NCBI GenBank assembly: GCA_028023455.1 | Contig: JAQFVV010006273.1 | Coordinates: forward strand, 932,001 to 996,000 | DNA length: 64,000 nt | Origin: Epiperipatus broadwayi | Taxonomy: Eukaryota > Onychophora > Udeonychophora > Euonychophora > Peripatidae | Direction of reading: 5' to 3' | In this document: in pieces, positions 36,128 to 47,115 of the stretch | Position numbering within the stretch: position 1 is the stretch's first letter | How the letters are laid out: each line of letters opens with the position of its first letter | Translations under genes and position numbers: made by a program | Notes under the pieces: generated by a model | The model's database searches: none | What the model was told of the DNA's origin: nothing | Seen by the model: the letters and a program-made list of their open reading frames with translations, nothing else

Positions 36128-36246
36128 TATAGGAGACATTAAACAAAGCAAAGCAAAACTCCATATAGTTGTGCCACCTGTGCTAAACAGAGTAATCAAT
36201 GGATGCCAGAAGGCTTGTGCATAAAATCCCTATCTAATGCCTACTC

Positions 36247-36305
36247 ATCCAATATCCCCAGACTATTTTCTGGCTTGTGGCCTTCGTCAGTGAGGAGCTT
36301 GTATC
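36247..36305 (-). ncRNA. hammerhead motif, copy 5
   Basis: Minus strand: CTCCTCA, CTGACGA, AGGCCACAAGCCA, GAAAA, TAGTC, TGGGGA. Stems I and II are fully paired. The C closing the tiny stem III is changed to A, which should weaken activity. Confidence 0.7.
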
Positions 36306-36705
36306 TGAGAGCACTGCATCTAGATCTTAGGATCTAATGCAACCCTCTAGCAACCACCTTTTATCTCTACTTAACTACAAAACTATGAGCATGAAATTGG
36401 AAAACACAAAAAATATTTTCAATCTAAGCTCAATAGCTTATGTAGTCATATGGGTCAGAACTCAGTTCAGCACCCATACATTTTGGTGTCTTTGGCTCTT
36501 TAACAACCATAGCCACCACTATTCTATTAGGCAGGATTGGTTTTAAACCAGCAAGCATCACATGATCACATCTCCAATACTAGCACATAATTGTTTATAA
36601 ACAAAGCAAAGCAAAACTCCATATAGTAGTGCCACCTGTGCTAAACAGAGTAATCAATGGATGCCAGAAGGCTTGTGCATAAAATCCCTATCTAATTCCT
36701 ACTCA

Positions 36706-36763
36706 TCCAATATCCCCAGATTAGTTTCTGGCTTGTGGCCTTCGTCAGTGAGGAGCTTTGGAT
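36706..36763 (-). ncRNA. hammerhead motif, copy 6
   Basis: Minus strand: CTCCTCA, CTGACGA, AGGCCACAAGCCA, GAAAC, TAATC, TGGGGA. The core is intact except GTC, which is ATC, opening the short stem III. Stem I pairs over six bases, then a 2x2 loop, then CCAAAG against ATATTGG with one bulge. Confidence 0.7.
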
Positions 36764-37411
36764 CTGAGAGCTCTGCATCTAGATCTTAGGATCTATGCAA
36801 CCCTCTAGCAACCACCTTTTATCTCTACTTAACTATAAAACTATGAGCATGAAATTGGAAAACACAAAAAATATTTTCAATCTAAGCTCAATAGCTTATA
36901 TAGTCATATGGGTCAGAACTCAGTTCAGCACCCATACATTTTGGTGTCTTTGGCTCTTTAACAACCATAGCCACCACTATCCTATTAGGCAGAAACTAGT
37001 CTGGGGATATTGGATGAGTAGGCATTAGATAGGGATTTTATGCACAAGCCTTTTGGCATACATTGATTACTCTGTTTAGCACAGGTGGCACTACTATATG
37101 GAGTTTTGCTTTGCTTTGTTTATAAACAATTATGTGCTAGTATTGGAGATGTGATCATGTGATGCTTGCTGGTTTAAAACCAATCCTGCCTAATAGGATA
37201 GTGGTGGCTATGGTTGTTAAAGAGCCAAAGACACAAAAATGTATGGGTGCTGAACTGAGTTCAGATCCATATGACTATATAAGCTATTGAGCTTAGATTG
37301 AAATATTTTTTGTGTTTTCAATTTCATGTTCATAGTTTTGTAGTTAAGTAGAGATAAAAGGTGGTTGCTAGAGGGTTGCATTAGATCCTAAGATCTAGAT
37401 GCAGTGCTCTC

Positions 37412-37470
37412 AGATCCAAAGCTCCTCACTGACAAAGGCCACAAGCCAGAAACTAGTCTGGAGATATTGG
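37412..37470 (+). ncRNA. hammerhead motif, copy 7 (inverted arm)
   Basis: Plus strand: CTCCTCA, CTGACAA, AGGCCACAAGCCA, GAAAC, TAGTC, TGGAGA. The conserved G of CTGANGA is changed to A and stem I has one mismatch, so this copy is probably inactive. Confidence 0.65.
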
Positions 37471-37904
37471 ATGAGTAGGCATTAGATAGGGATTTTATGC
37501 TCAAGCCCTCTGGCATCCATTGATTACTCTGTTTAGCACAGGTGGCACTACTATATGGAGTTTTGCTTTGTTTATAAACAATTATGTGCTAGTATTGGAG
37601 ATGTGATCATGTGATGCTTGCTGGTTATAGGAGACATTAATAGAATGTATGGTGGGCTGAAAGTTTGCAAGTTAGAAAGAACCATTTTCATAGAGGAAGA
37701 GGTAAATAGCCATATTAAGAAATTTCCTTACAGAGTTACTGTTAAGTGTTAAAAATAATAAATTAGCAAAGAGGCAGTAGGCAAAGTGATGCATTTTAAA
37801 GAGCCATCGAAGGTGCACCATGGGGAAGAGTCAGTGGAAGAATCAAAGGGAATTGGCGATGAACTTGTAGGAAATAAAAAGTATAAAATCAGAATAAGTT
37901 AGCT

Positions 37905-38800
37905 ATGGAGGAGAAACAAACAGAATATCTTAGATATGGATGTTAAGGAAAAACAGAATATTTTTACAAATGGAAGAAACTAGAAACCAAAGTAGAACAA
38001 AATATGTTGGAAGTGGAGGCCAGAAATAAACAGCAGTGGTTAGATATGGAGACCAAAAACAAACAAAATATTCTGGAGATGAGGGTAAAATTAAAAGCTA
38101 GAGATCAGAGGAATATGATAAAAGAGAAGAGAAACAAACAGCAGCTTTTAGAAATGGAAGTGAAATTAAAAACCAAAGTATGGCAAAATATCTTAGACAT
38201 GGAAGTTAGGAACAAACAAAGTACTTTAGATATGGAAGAGGAATTAGACATCAAAGTGCACCAAAATATTTTAGATATGGAGGAGAGATTAGAAACCAAG
38301 GTGCAACAAAAGATTTTAGATATGGAAGAGATGGTAGAACCAAAGTTCGGCAAGCTGTCTTACATGTGGAGATTAGAAACAAGTAATGCATTTTTGAAAT
38401 GGAAGCAAGATTAGAAACCAAAGTACCACAGAATATGTTAAAAATGGATGCTAGAAACAAATAACACCTTTTGGATATGGAAGAGAGATTAGAAACCAAA
38501 AGATAACATAAAATGATGGAAATGGAGGTGAGAAACAAACAGAACCTTTTAGATATGGAAGAAACATTAAAAACCAAGGCACAGCAAAATCTTTGGGATA
38601 TTGAGGCTAGGAACAAACAGAATATTTTAGATGAGGGCAGAATATTTTAGAGATGGAGAAAAAGTTAGAAATTAGAAACCAAAAAATGAAAGCGATCTTA
38701 AAAAATGGTGATCAAGAGATGAAAAAGAGATTGGAAGCTAATGAACAATGGAGAACCTTAGACCTGGAAAAATCTAGAGGTTACACATCAAAACATTGTA
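37905..38800 (+). pseudogene. degraded coiled-coil repeat protein, Gag-like candidate
   Basis: An open frame of 136 codons (38004-38414) consists of a ~14-16-residue repeat of the type NILDMEERLETKVQQ, with L, M/I and V at heptad-like spacing. The same DNA unit (TTTTAGATATGGAAG...AGAAACCAAAG) continues upstream and downstream in other frames with stops. It would form a long coiled coil. A similar K/E/Q-rich remnant lies at 5.5-6.3 kb. It sits between the two family B LTRs on the same strand, where Gag would be. No zinc knuckle or capsid motif was found, so the Gag call rests on position only. Confidence 0.4.
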
Positions 38801-39972
38801 CAAATTGAGATTATAAACCATAGTTTTAGACTTAGTTGCCAGTTAGAAGCTAGATGCAAAAAAATGCTAAAGGAGCCAGCAGCTATTAGAGCTCATAAGT
38901 ACAGATCTCACTGATACTACCAAAAGTATACTGACCCTAAAAGGAATCATCAGGGATATAGTCAAAGGACAGAAAATATTTTAAAGGATGTAATGATCCA
39001 GATGAATGTCAGCATCCAGCAATTAAAGAAAGGGTAATGAAATTTAACACATCCAGTGGCCTAGAAAGATGTTTAGAACTGTTATATGCTAGGGAACATC
39101 AGGGATTCAAAATGGATACTCAAATCTTAGGGTCTGAATTCAACCAAGTTAAGGTTTTTAAAGGGAACATTGGAGAAAAGTCCAAAGGTGCACATAGAAA
39201 GCCTACAGAGGCTGTTTCACTTCCACAAGATCATCAACAGGGAAATGCTAAGTCTTGATGGTATTACCAATTACAGAAACCATGCACCTTTGAGAATTAC
39301 TATTCTTTATTTAGAAGTTTCTGGAGTGAGGAAGACCAAAACTGGATCTACCATGCCATCATGTGTGAATCTTATAGGTCAACCTCCAATAAAACCCATA
39401 CCCAGTTCTTTTTTAGGCAGGCTGCTCAGTTCTGGTCATTAACTACTTTCATCTCACAGATACCCAGATAATCCCCATGATCCAACTAAACATGCCTTTG
39501 CATGTGCAATGAGTAATGTCAGATGCAGGAACAAGGTTGTAAAGGAAATGGCAAGTTCCTAAAAACCACCAGTGCCACTCATTTTTATGGGAAACTTCCA
39601 GAGGAGATGAGGGCAGTTGAATTTCCAGGGCCTCAGAGATCTGGGGTATAAGAATATTGGCCATGAAAATCCTATGGGCCAGGCAAAGGGAACCGAAGTT
39701 GAGACACAACATGTAAGGATGGTAGGAAGACCTTAATAGGGGCATATAGTGCCCACAATTAAAGGCCCTTTGTAAAACACACACCCAGATCCTAACTAGA
39801 TAGTAATTGCTAATCATCAGTGGATCTGTAATGCAAATCCCACTTAAAATGAATGATCTAAAGTCATCTGTGGATCTGTTTCTCCCCCAACCACATCTAT
39901 AATTTCCACTATAGATAATGTATGTATGATGAAGACATTAAATCTTCTATCACTTTTTTCTTACCTCTATAT
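38801..39972 (+). pseudogene. possible continuation of the element B coding region, unrecognised
   Basis: Less AT-rich than its surroundings, with short frames at 39037-39258 and 39170-39442 on the plus strand and 39449-39817 on the minus strand. None matches a family I know. The base composition resembles decayed coding sequence. I could not place any protease, reverse transcriptase or integrase motif in it. Confidence 0.3.
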
Positions 39973-42075
39973 TATAATGATCCGGAGAATAGGAGACTTA
40001 ACGTATCTACACTACAGGGCCCCAACTAGGCATTTGAACCTAGAAAAATTTATAAAGTAGGCAATTACGTAAGTCAAAAAAAAATTTTTTTTTTATTTTA
40101 TATATTTTGATTCCGGTCGTTAGCCCATTGTCACTAGCTCAGTGGAATAGCAGAGATTTATATTTTATAATAAATTCTTATCTAAGAATATATAAAAAAA
40201 GAATAAAATAAGCCATATATAATATTTAAAATTATTTTAGTATCAGTTTTACATTTTAAAATTTAACTTACACTTTTAACTTTGATTTTTGATTTTCATT
40301 TACATTTTAATTTTTATAAATTTACATTTTAATTTTTATACGTTCGCACAGATGGATTTATAAAAGTTTGTTTTATAATGTTGAGTATAGATCGGTTACA
40401 TAGATTACATGGTTAATAACATTTCAAAATAAACATAAACGATCAAAATATAAAATCATTGGTGGAATTGCAGAGGGAAATTTATAAGAAACCCAATGGC
40501 ATTCATCATAAGATGCCGCATTGACCCCAATAACTTAAAAGACATCCGAATAAATACATTTGAGATACTCACCATAAGGTATCGTTATTTACCGAATGTC
40601 TATATATTTTGATCAAATATGAAAACCAAAAACATAATTAACCAATAACGAATCCATGCAAGCATCTATACCCAACTTAAATTTAATGCATTTTTATTTA
40701 GAGTGTCAAGTATGAATAAACTACACAGATCTGTATTTGAAAAGAAAACATTCAATCCCTTATTTAACCCTAGGCCAAAAGTTCGCAGTTAAACCAATGT
40801 CAATCCACCTGATATATCGATGCATTCAATGTAATACGAATACAGCAGCTCAAAATAGGTTAAGAGAAGAAATTGACTCTCACCAGATAGGAATACGACA
40901 TCTATCTGATGATAAGAGCAATAAAAAACTCCACAGGAAGAGACAGCAGTCCTTTTTGCCAGCTTACAATCCCATTCCATAGGCAAAACGGTTGTGGGTG
41001 GCGTATACAGCGATTCTGCACATAGCGAATCTCATATTACATCTACTAATTACATCAATATATCCAATCCATTGACTCAATTCAACTACGAAACAAATAA
41101 CCTAAGATTACCCTCTCCTAATATAACTTTACAAATCTATATAGCCATTCATGCCCGACTTAAGTTTAACATTTATATAATTTAGTCTAACAAAAAACAA
41201 AAATCATAATAAAAACTTAAAAGAACAAAAAAATAAAAAATAAATGGAAATGATTTTTTTAAAAAAAAAAAATACATCAAATAAAGAGTTAATAAATAAT
41301 TTAGTTTGGTCAGATAGGATTCTATTGCAATTATTTTAAATACGGAACAAGTTTTAGAATTAAAGTTCTTATTGTTTAAAAATGTTCATTAATTATAAAG
41401 TTCTTATGGTTTTAACAAGTCTGTAGTTTCTAATTTCTTGCAGTTGCTTGCCATTTGGAGCCAGCATTAATTCCCTCGATGTCCTATGGTCCTCAATCTA
41501 GGAAAACGATGTCATTTCTCTTTCCTTTTAACGAGACTGAAGGGATTGAAGAGTGCGTCTTTTCAATCCCTTCTCCTTCAACTCCCACTAACACATATAG
41601 TCACATCTCTCCTCTCAAATTCTCTTCACTCACTTTTTATAGTAGCCTTTCAGATCCAGTGGACATTACATTATGATGATGGTGATGGTCTTTTCGCTGA
41701 GGTCTGATTCCATTGTTTTTCTCTCCTATCTGACTTTTGCTTATACATTTTAAATGCCCAAGGGCTAGTTTACATTTAACTAATTAAAACAAGCATTTCC
41801 ATTTTCTAATTAATTAATGTGTTTTCCAAATTTAAAGATATATTTTTATCTCTAAATCTTTTTATGTTTTTGTTGAAAGATTTAGTTTTTCTATTTTTAA
41901 TAAAGTTTTATTTTAATAATTTTTTTTATCTGTGCGATTTTATATATATACGAGTTTAAAATGATTTTTTAATTTTCAATTTTTAATTCTTAAAAAAGTT
42001 TTTATTTGCGAACTTTTATTTTTTTCATGTTTAATAATAAGAAAAAATAATGTAACGGCGTATGTGCCCATTACA
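39973..42075 (+). mobile_element. solo LTR of family C
   Basis: Starts TATAATGATCCGGAGAATAGG (TG mutated to TA) and ends TATGTGCCCATTACA. It is collinear with the C LTRs along its ~2.1 kb, but with more differences than they show to each other. ATAT flanks both sides (39969-39972 and 42076-42079). It was left by recombination between two LTRs, or is an old insertion. It lies in the interior of element B, so it is younger than B. Confidence 0.8.
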
Positions 42076-42284
42076 ATATATTAATCATTTTCTTTTAGTC
42101 ATATAATAATCATAGTAGTGGGATTAATGACAGTACAGCAACCTTTAAAAAAAAGGAATAGCCAGGCAAGGTAGAAATGAAACTTTTTCTTAATTCACAT
42201 TAATTAGATTCGTGATTGTACACAAATTTATGATATTTTAAGTAAAATCCTTTTGTTACTTTTTTTCTTGTAATTTTGGGGATA

Positions 42285-45200
42285 TGAAGTGGTACATTCC
42301 TGACCTCATATATACTTCACCTATTTCTCCCCAAAGCTCCATCTGTGTCATATTTATGTGCCAGAGTACATGTATATAAGTTTCAACAGTTATATATGTA
42401 TTATCACACATATACATATAGACAAACAACTAATATCATTAGTTTATATATATATTACAGTGTGTATATTTTATTTTAAAATATATCTTGTATTATAGAT
42501 TTTATTTTGTTAAGAACCAATTTGTTTTACATTTCAAATCATGTGTATATATGTGTGGCCTATATATGACCATGATGGTTTTAAATTTAATAATAGAGAT
42601 ATAAAAATTATTCAAATTGAAAGGTGTAGTGAAAAACGTAAAATTAAAGAGGCAATGATGATATCTAGGAATAGAAGTGGTTTGATGAATAAACAATCGT
42701 CTAATATAAAGACAACAGAATTGTGGGAAATTTGAATAGATTGAATGATGGGTAATGCAAGTTTTTATTTTTTGTACGTTTGTATTAACAGTTGATAAAG
42801 ATTGTCAGTGAAACAATTGAAAGTACTTCTGGTAAAGAATATATTATTTAATTTTGAATACTGTGTTAAATATATTTGTTTGAATTATTAATATATATAT
42901 ATATATATAGAGAGAGAGCAATATTTAGAAGTTCTTATGATTTTTAATTTTAATTGTAAATAAATTGAAAACAAAAGTCATATTAAGCATACCTGTTTTA
43001 GCATAGCTGGCTAAGGCAATTTAACATTTTTGCTAAATAATATTTTTCCAAAATATATAATTTTTCTAAACAAAATTTACTGAATTAAAACTATTGTGAA
43101 ATCTAATTAGATAAAAAACATCCTGTTAAAAATTAAGAGGTTTAAATGAATTAAGTTATAAAATTTCAGATGGGTGCTAATTAATTCTCGTATAGTAAAT
43201 AATCTTGTTGGCAGCAAGGTGTTCTAATCATTGAATCATATAAATAGGTCATATTTCCTACTGAAAAAGATATGTTAGATGTTAAATATGTTGGCATCAG
43301 TTTCCAGGTCAGTATAACATTTGACATAGTGTAGTAAAGAGCATTAGATTTGCTGCTTTCCTGAGGGGAGATGGGGATCTCTAGACCTGTTCTACATTCC
43401 TATCAGCCTGTCATCATAATTGTAAAGCTGGGAAACCTTTGGCAATGGCCTGCCACAAGATCATAGTTTAAACCATGTGACCTATCCAGAGATACAGGAT
43501 GCAGCTACACGAGCCGTCTGGTGTGCCTGAATCACAAGCTGCAACCAAAAAGATTGGTAATATTCTTTCAAAGGACTGCATAGTTTTTAAATCACTTCTT
43601 AACCTTTAAACTTTAATATTGAAAGCTAGCTTAAATGTAAAAAGATGAATGTTCAACTCCTTTTGAAGTAATCTAAATCTTGTATAATCTTGTCTGAAGT
43701 AAAATATAAAATGTCAACTTTCAGTTTTCTAAGTTATAATGACTGTCAATCATTCCTTAAATTTCTGTATTACTGCAGTGATTCCTATATAGCTAATAAT
43801 TTTGCTTTAATTCTCTAAAATGTTGTCATAGTATGTCAAGTATTTTGAAACAATGAGCACTTTAAATTTTATTAAACTTTCAGTGAAGATATAATTAATA
43901 TCTCCATTTTAAATATATTTTAATAATGCTGTTTAGCTACCTAGCCCGCTGTTTCAAAATCCTATTATATTGGATAACAGATCGCTCTGCATTCATTGTT
44001 ATCAATTGCTTATGTTTATATTATATAAGTGCATAGTGTTTTGCTCTTAAAGTTATGAATTATGATTTTACACATTTGCTTTAACAAAGTAACGGACTAG
44101 CCTTAAAGATAATGATAAAGTATATTTATTAATGTCTTATCAATTGCCTTTAAATATACTTTCCCCTCCTTAATTAATAATTAAAATGCAGATTTAATAT
44201 TTTAAACAAGATTATAATTTAATTTTAGCCATTTAGTTAGCATAATTATAATGCTATGGAAAAACTGGGTTCTGTTAACTGTACAAATAATAGCTATCTA
44301 TTTAGGGGCAGTTAATTTAGATATACATTGTACTTTACTTGTGTATTGCAAGTGTGTCTTTACAAACTACACATTTTATACATTTACATTTTGGTGCACT
44401 TTTTAAAATAGGTTCATGGTGACTGAATGCTCCATTCCTTAGGTCAGATATGGCTATTTTTGTTAGAACTGGAACATGAGGGCCCAAATAATGTTTATAG
44501 AGCCTATCCAAGTTCCCAAACTTATCTGTTCATATATTAATTGTAGCAAGCCATCTGTCTGAGAACACCGAGAATTTTGATGCTGAAGTCTGTGAATAAT
44601 TCACTCACCTCACAAACTTATTTCTTAATGTTTAGTCAGTGCCATAGCCTTTGTGTGTGGATCTAGAGTAGCCAGTTCTTTTCTTTTATTAAATAACTGT
44701 TCAGCATTGTTCTGAAACCCAATCTTTGGTTAGCAGGCTAAATCTGTATCATCTTTGAGCTTACTTAAGTGATCACATTTTAATTTATATAAATAGCAGT
44801 TATATGAACACTATATTTAGAAATCTATCTTGAACTGGCATATTTTGTTATAAAATTATCATACCATGATGTAAGAATAGGTTTGGCATATTAAGTGATT
44901 ATAGGCATGATTTATTAACTGCACATACACCTATTTTAAGGTGTTAGGAGAAGACTGTTGTAATAATAAATTTAATATCATCCACTATGTAACACTTACG
45001 TGTGTTGATCACATATTTAACACTATATAATCCTTGTCATATTCTTTTACTTTATGTTGTTTTCATAAACCTGTTTGAAATATAAAACTCATTTCATATC
45101 TTTCTTGCTTGTAGTCCTATTTTAATCCAATTCATAGTATCTTATCCCAATTCCTTAATGATTTACATGTTGAATATGCATCATTTTAGTTAAGTTAATT

Positions 45201-45476
45201 AGCATGTTAAGTAGTCTATTTAACCCTTTAAATCAACTAAATTGTTGATTTCCCTTGAATCTCATGTTTCTCCTTGTTCAGAGTCAGCACACTGAAGAAC
45301 TTGAAAACAAGTGTAACCTCAGAAATGTGATTCATAAGGTGTTAAATCACGGAGTACTGATAAATGAGTCAAAGCTTGGTCAAACTCAGGATCCCGCTAT
45401 CTCATTTTGGTCAACTTTGGTTATTTTGCCTGGATTCGAGATTTTATTACATGAATATAAAAATCTGACCATTACA
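42285..45476 (+). repeat. right LTR-like repeat of element B
   Basis: Starts TGAAGTGGTACATTCCTGACC and ends CTGACCATTACA. It is longer than the left copy by about 290 bp, mainly through extra sequence at about 42570-42880. The frame at 45255-45596 runs across its end and is not a credible gene. Confidence 0.65.
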
Positions 45477-45610
45477 ATATATTGTTGTGATTATGATGGT
45501 AAAATATTATTTACAGAATCAATTCATGGAAAAGGTTTTGAATTAGACATAGGAATGAGAAGTGAAAAGTTTATTAATCCAATGTCTCATTTTTAAGGGA
45601 AAGGGTAATA

Positions 45611-45870
45611 TTGTAACAGTACAAATAATTGCAAGTACAATTATTTTATCAATCTAAATAATCTGCAAGTGGAGTCATTTGTATAATAAAGTTGCCTTGT
45701 ACCTAAATTATTAAGAACAATTTAATAAAGTAATATAATAAATTGATTTGTAACATTTATAGATTGTCATATGTGTAGGCATGTATTTCACACAAAGGCA
45801 CAGCATGTAATTATAGATTTAAAAAAGAAAAATAATTTACAGATTTAATAAATATATTGAATGTTTCCAT
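45611..45870 (+). repeat. dispersed repeat C1, second copy
   Basis: Direct-orientation partner of 23462-23725. It directly follows element B and may be part of a larger unclassified repeat. Confidence 0.5.
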
Positions 45871-46369
45871 TAAATGTAATATATAAAATTAAAAATAATA
45901 AACAAAATGAAAAATAGTGAATGCAGAATCACATTAGACTCCAACATGTGTGTGGATATGCACATCAAATAGGCAATATTTTAAGCACATATCTTTCTCC
46001 AAATTTAAATAACCATGTCTTGTTATTTATATATAGAATAGATTTATTTGTAATCTCTTAAAGAGGGCTAATGACATTTTATTGCTGGTTGGTTCTTGGC
46101 AAACCAATTAACAAATTTTTACTCAGTTATCAAAGCTGCATCAAAACGAATTCAATAAAAATAACCTAGATGTATAAACAAAACTTAACTTATTTTGTAA
46201 CTGAATTTCTTAATAAATTCCTGTAATATTATTATTTTAAATAAGCTTAGTTTGTCATCACTCTGAATCTCTAATATTAATTATCCTAGTTATTTATAAT
46301 ATTTCTTTGATTTAAATTCACTTCTTTGTAATGTTGCCAAAAAGAATTATAATTATTATGGTTCAAACC

Positions 46370-46692
46370 ATTAGTAATTGATATCCAATCACACCTGTAC
46401 TGTTCTGCGATTCACTAAATCATTAATTTCTTATATAAACCTGTTATTATTTTGAGTCTCTTTGTGAACCATGACCTCCAGCTGGGACAGAATAAAATCA
46501 AGGGCTGCTAGTGTCATCACAAATGTTATCCATTAGTCAGAGAGGCAATAGTTCAGGCAAATTGGTTAGGATTCACCATTCCCCTGACATCTGTATCTTG
46601 GGTATGGTTGGATTCAAGTTACTTTTGCTTGTATTATTGGTCTTGTTGAATGAATACACAATTTTGACCGGCACAGAGTGCTAAGTTGATAG
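46370..46692 (+). repeat. diverged 3' end of a family B-like LTR
   Basis: Resembles the last ~300 bp of the B LTR: ATTTCTTATATAAACCTG, then AAATGTTATCCATTAG, GGTTGGATTCA, TTTTGCTTG and ATGAATACACAATTTTGACC. It ends GGCACA, close to where B ends ATTACA. It looks like an old fragment. Confidence 0.4.
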
Positions 46693-46889
46693 AAAAAAAA
46701 ATACTTATCTCCCAAAAATATGTGCATAATTTTTGCAGCAATTCAAGGGAAAAAGAAAAAAAAAATGAATAAAAATTAATGAACTTTTTGACTTGCCAAA
46801 AATGATATAAAAATATTTTCAGACAAATGTTAAAAATATGTATTTATAATTAGCCATTACAATATAGATATATTTCAAATGTAATATCT

Positions 46890-47115
46890 ATCCTCATGCT
46901 TGCAACATCAAAATTTAATAATTAAATCAAGTATAACAAATACTGTGGTAATGATGATTGAAATGATAGCATTCTAAAGATTAAATTCAGCCTAATAACT
47001 CTAAAAACACTTTTTATTTTTTATATAGATCCAGTTTAAAACGATCTTAAGTGTCATTTTATAGAAAGAATATTTTTGGATGAATTATTATCTCTGTTCA
47101 TCACTATCTCAACGT
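46890..47115 (-). repeat. dispersed repeat D1, inverted copy
   Basis: Reverse complement partner of 25095-25340, recognised by the GAGTTATTAGGCTGAATTTAATC block and flanking ATAATAATTCATCC. Confidence 0.5.

Larger units (their letters stand above)
36143..37625. mobile_element. retrozyme/Penelope-like composite, palindromic array
   Basis: The 15-bp TATAGGAGACATTAA is exactly repeated at 36128-36142 and 37626-37640. Inside, two direct units (starting at 36143 and about 36601, offset 458 bp) are followed from 36991 by inverted sequence: a truncated arm, then a further full inverted unit ending GATCATGTGATGCTTGCTGGT. The left-right junction lies at GGCAG/AAACTAGTC, inside the ribozyme of the inverted arm, with AG microhomology. 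Hammerheads are minus-strand in the left units and plus-strand in the right. It sits inside element B, so it inserted later. Confidence 0.8.
32422..45476 (+). mobile_element. LTR retrotransposon, family B, with nested insertions
   Basis: Two diverged direct repeats of ~2.9 and ~3.2 kb (32422-35324 and 42285-45476) begin TGA and end near TATA/TACA. ATAT flanks the whole (32418-32421, 45477-45480). TGGTGCCACAATGTAGAGG at about 35347 could be a primer-binding site, 20 bp inside the left repeat. TTTTGGGGATA precedes the right one, like a weak polypurine tract. The interior holds a coiled-coil Gag-like remnant on the same strand, plus a ribozyme composite and a solo C LTR inserted later. No pol survives. 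In AT-rich DNA a 4-bp ATAT match alone is weak evidence. Confidence 0.6.

Noticed and set aside
36337-37028. Two nearly identical 69- and 77-codon frames (MQPSSNHLLSLLNYKT...)
   Set aside because: They come from the two direct copies of the ribozyme unit. The unit is non-coding and elsewhere the frame is lost.
36143-37625. Ordinary DNA transposon with long inverted repeats, or a CRISPR-like array
   Set aside because: The 13-15-bp duplications, hammerhead motifs and truncated inverted arm do not fit cut-and-paste elements. There are no short spaced repeats of CRISPR type.
39449-39817. 122-codon minus-strand frame
   Set aside because: Probably the antisense of decayed plus-strand coding DNA inside element B. 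No family recognised.
45255-45596. 113-codon plus-strand frame
   Set aside because: It crosses the end of the family B LTR into unrelated DNA. The left LTR has no matching frame.
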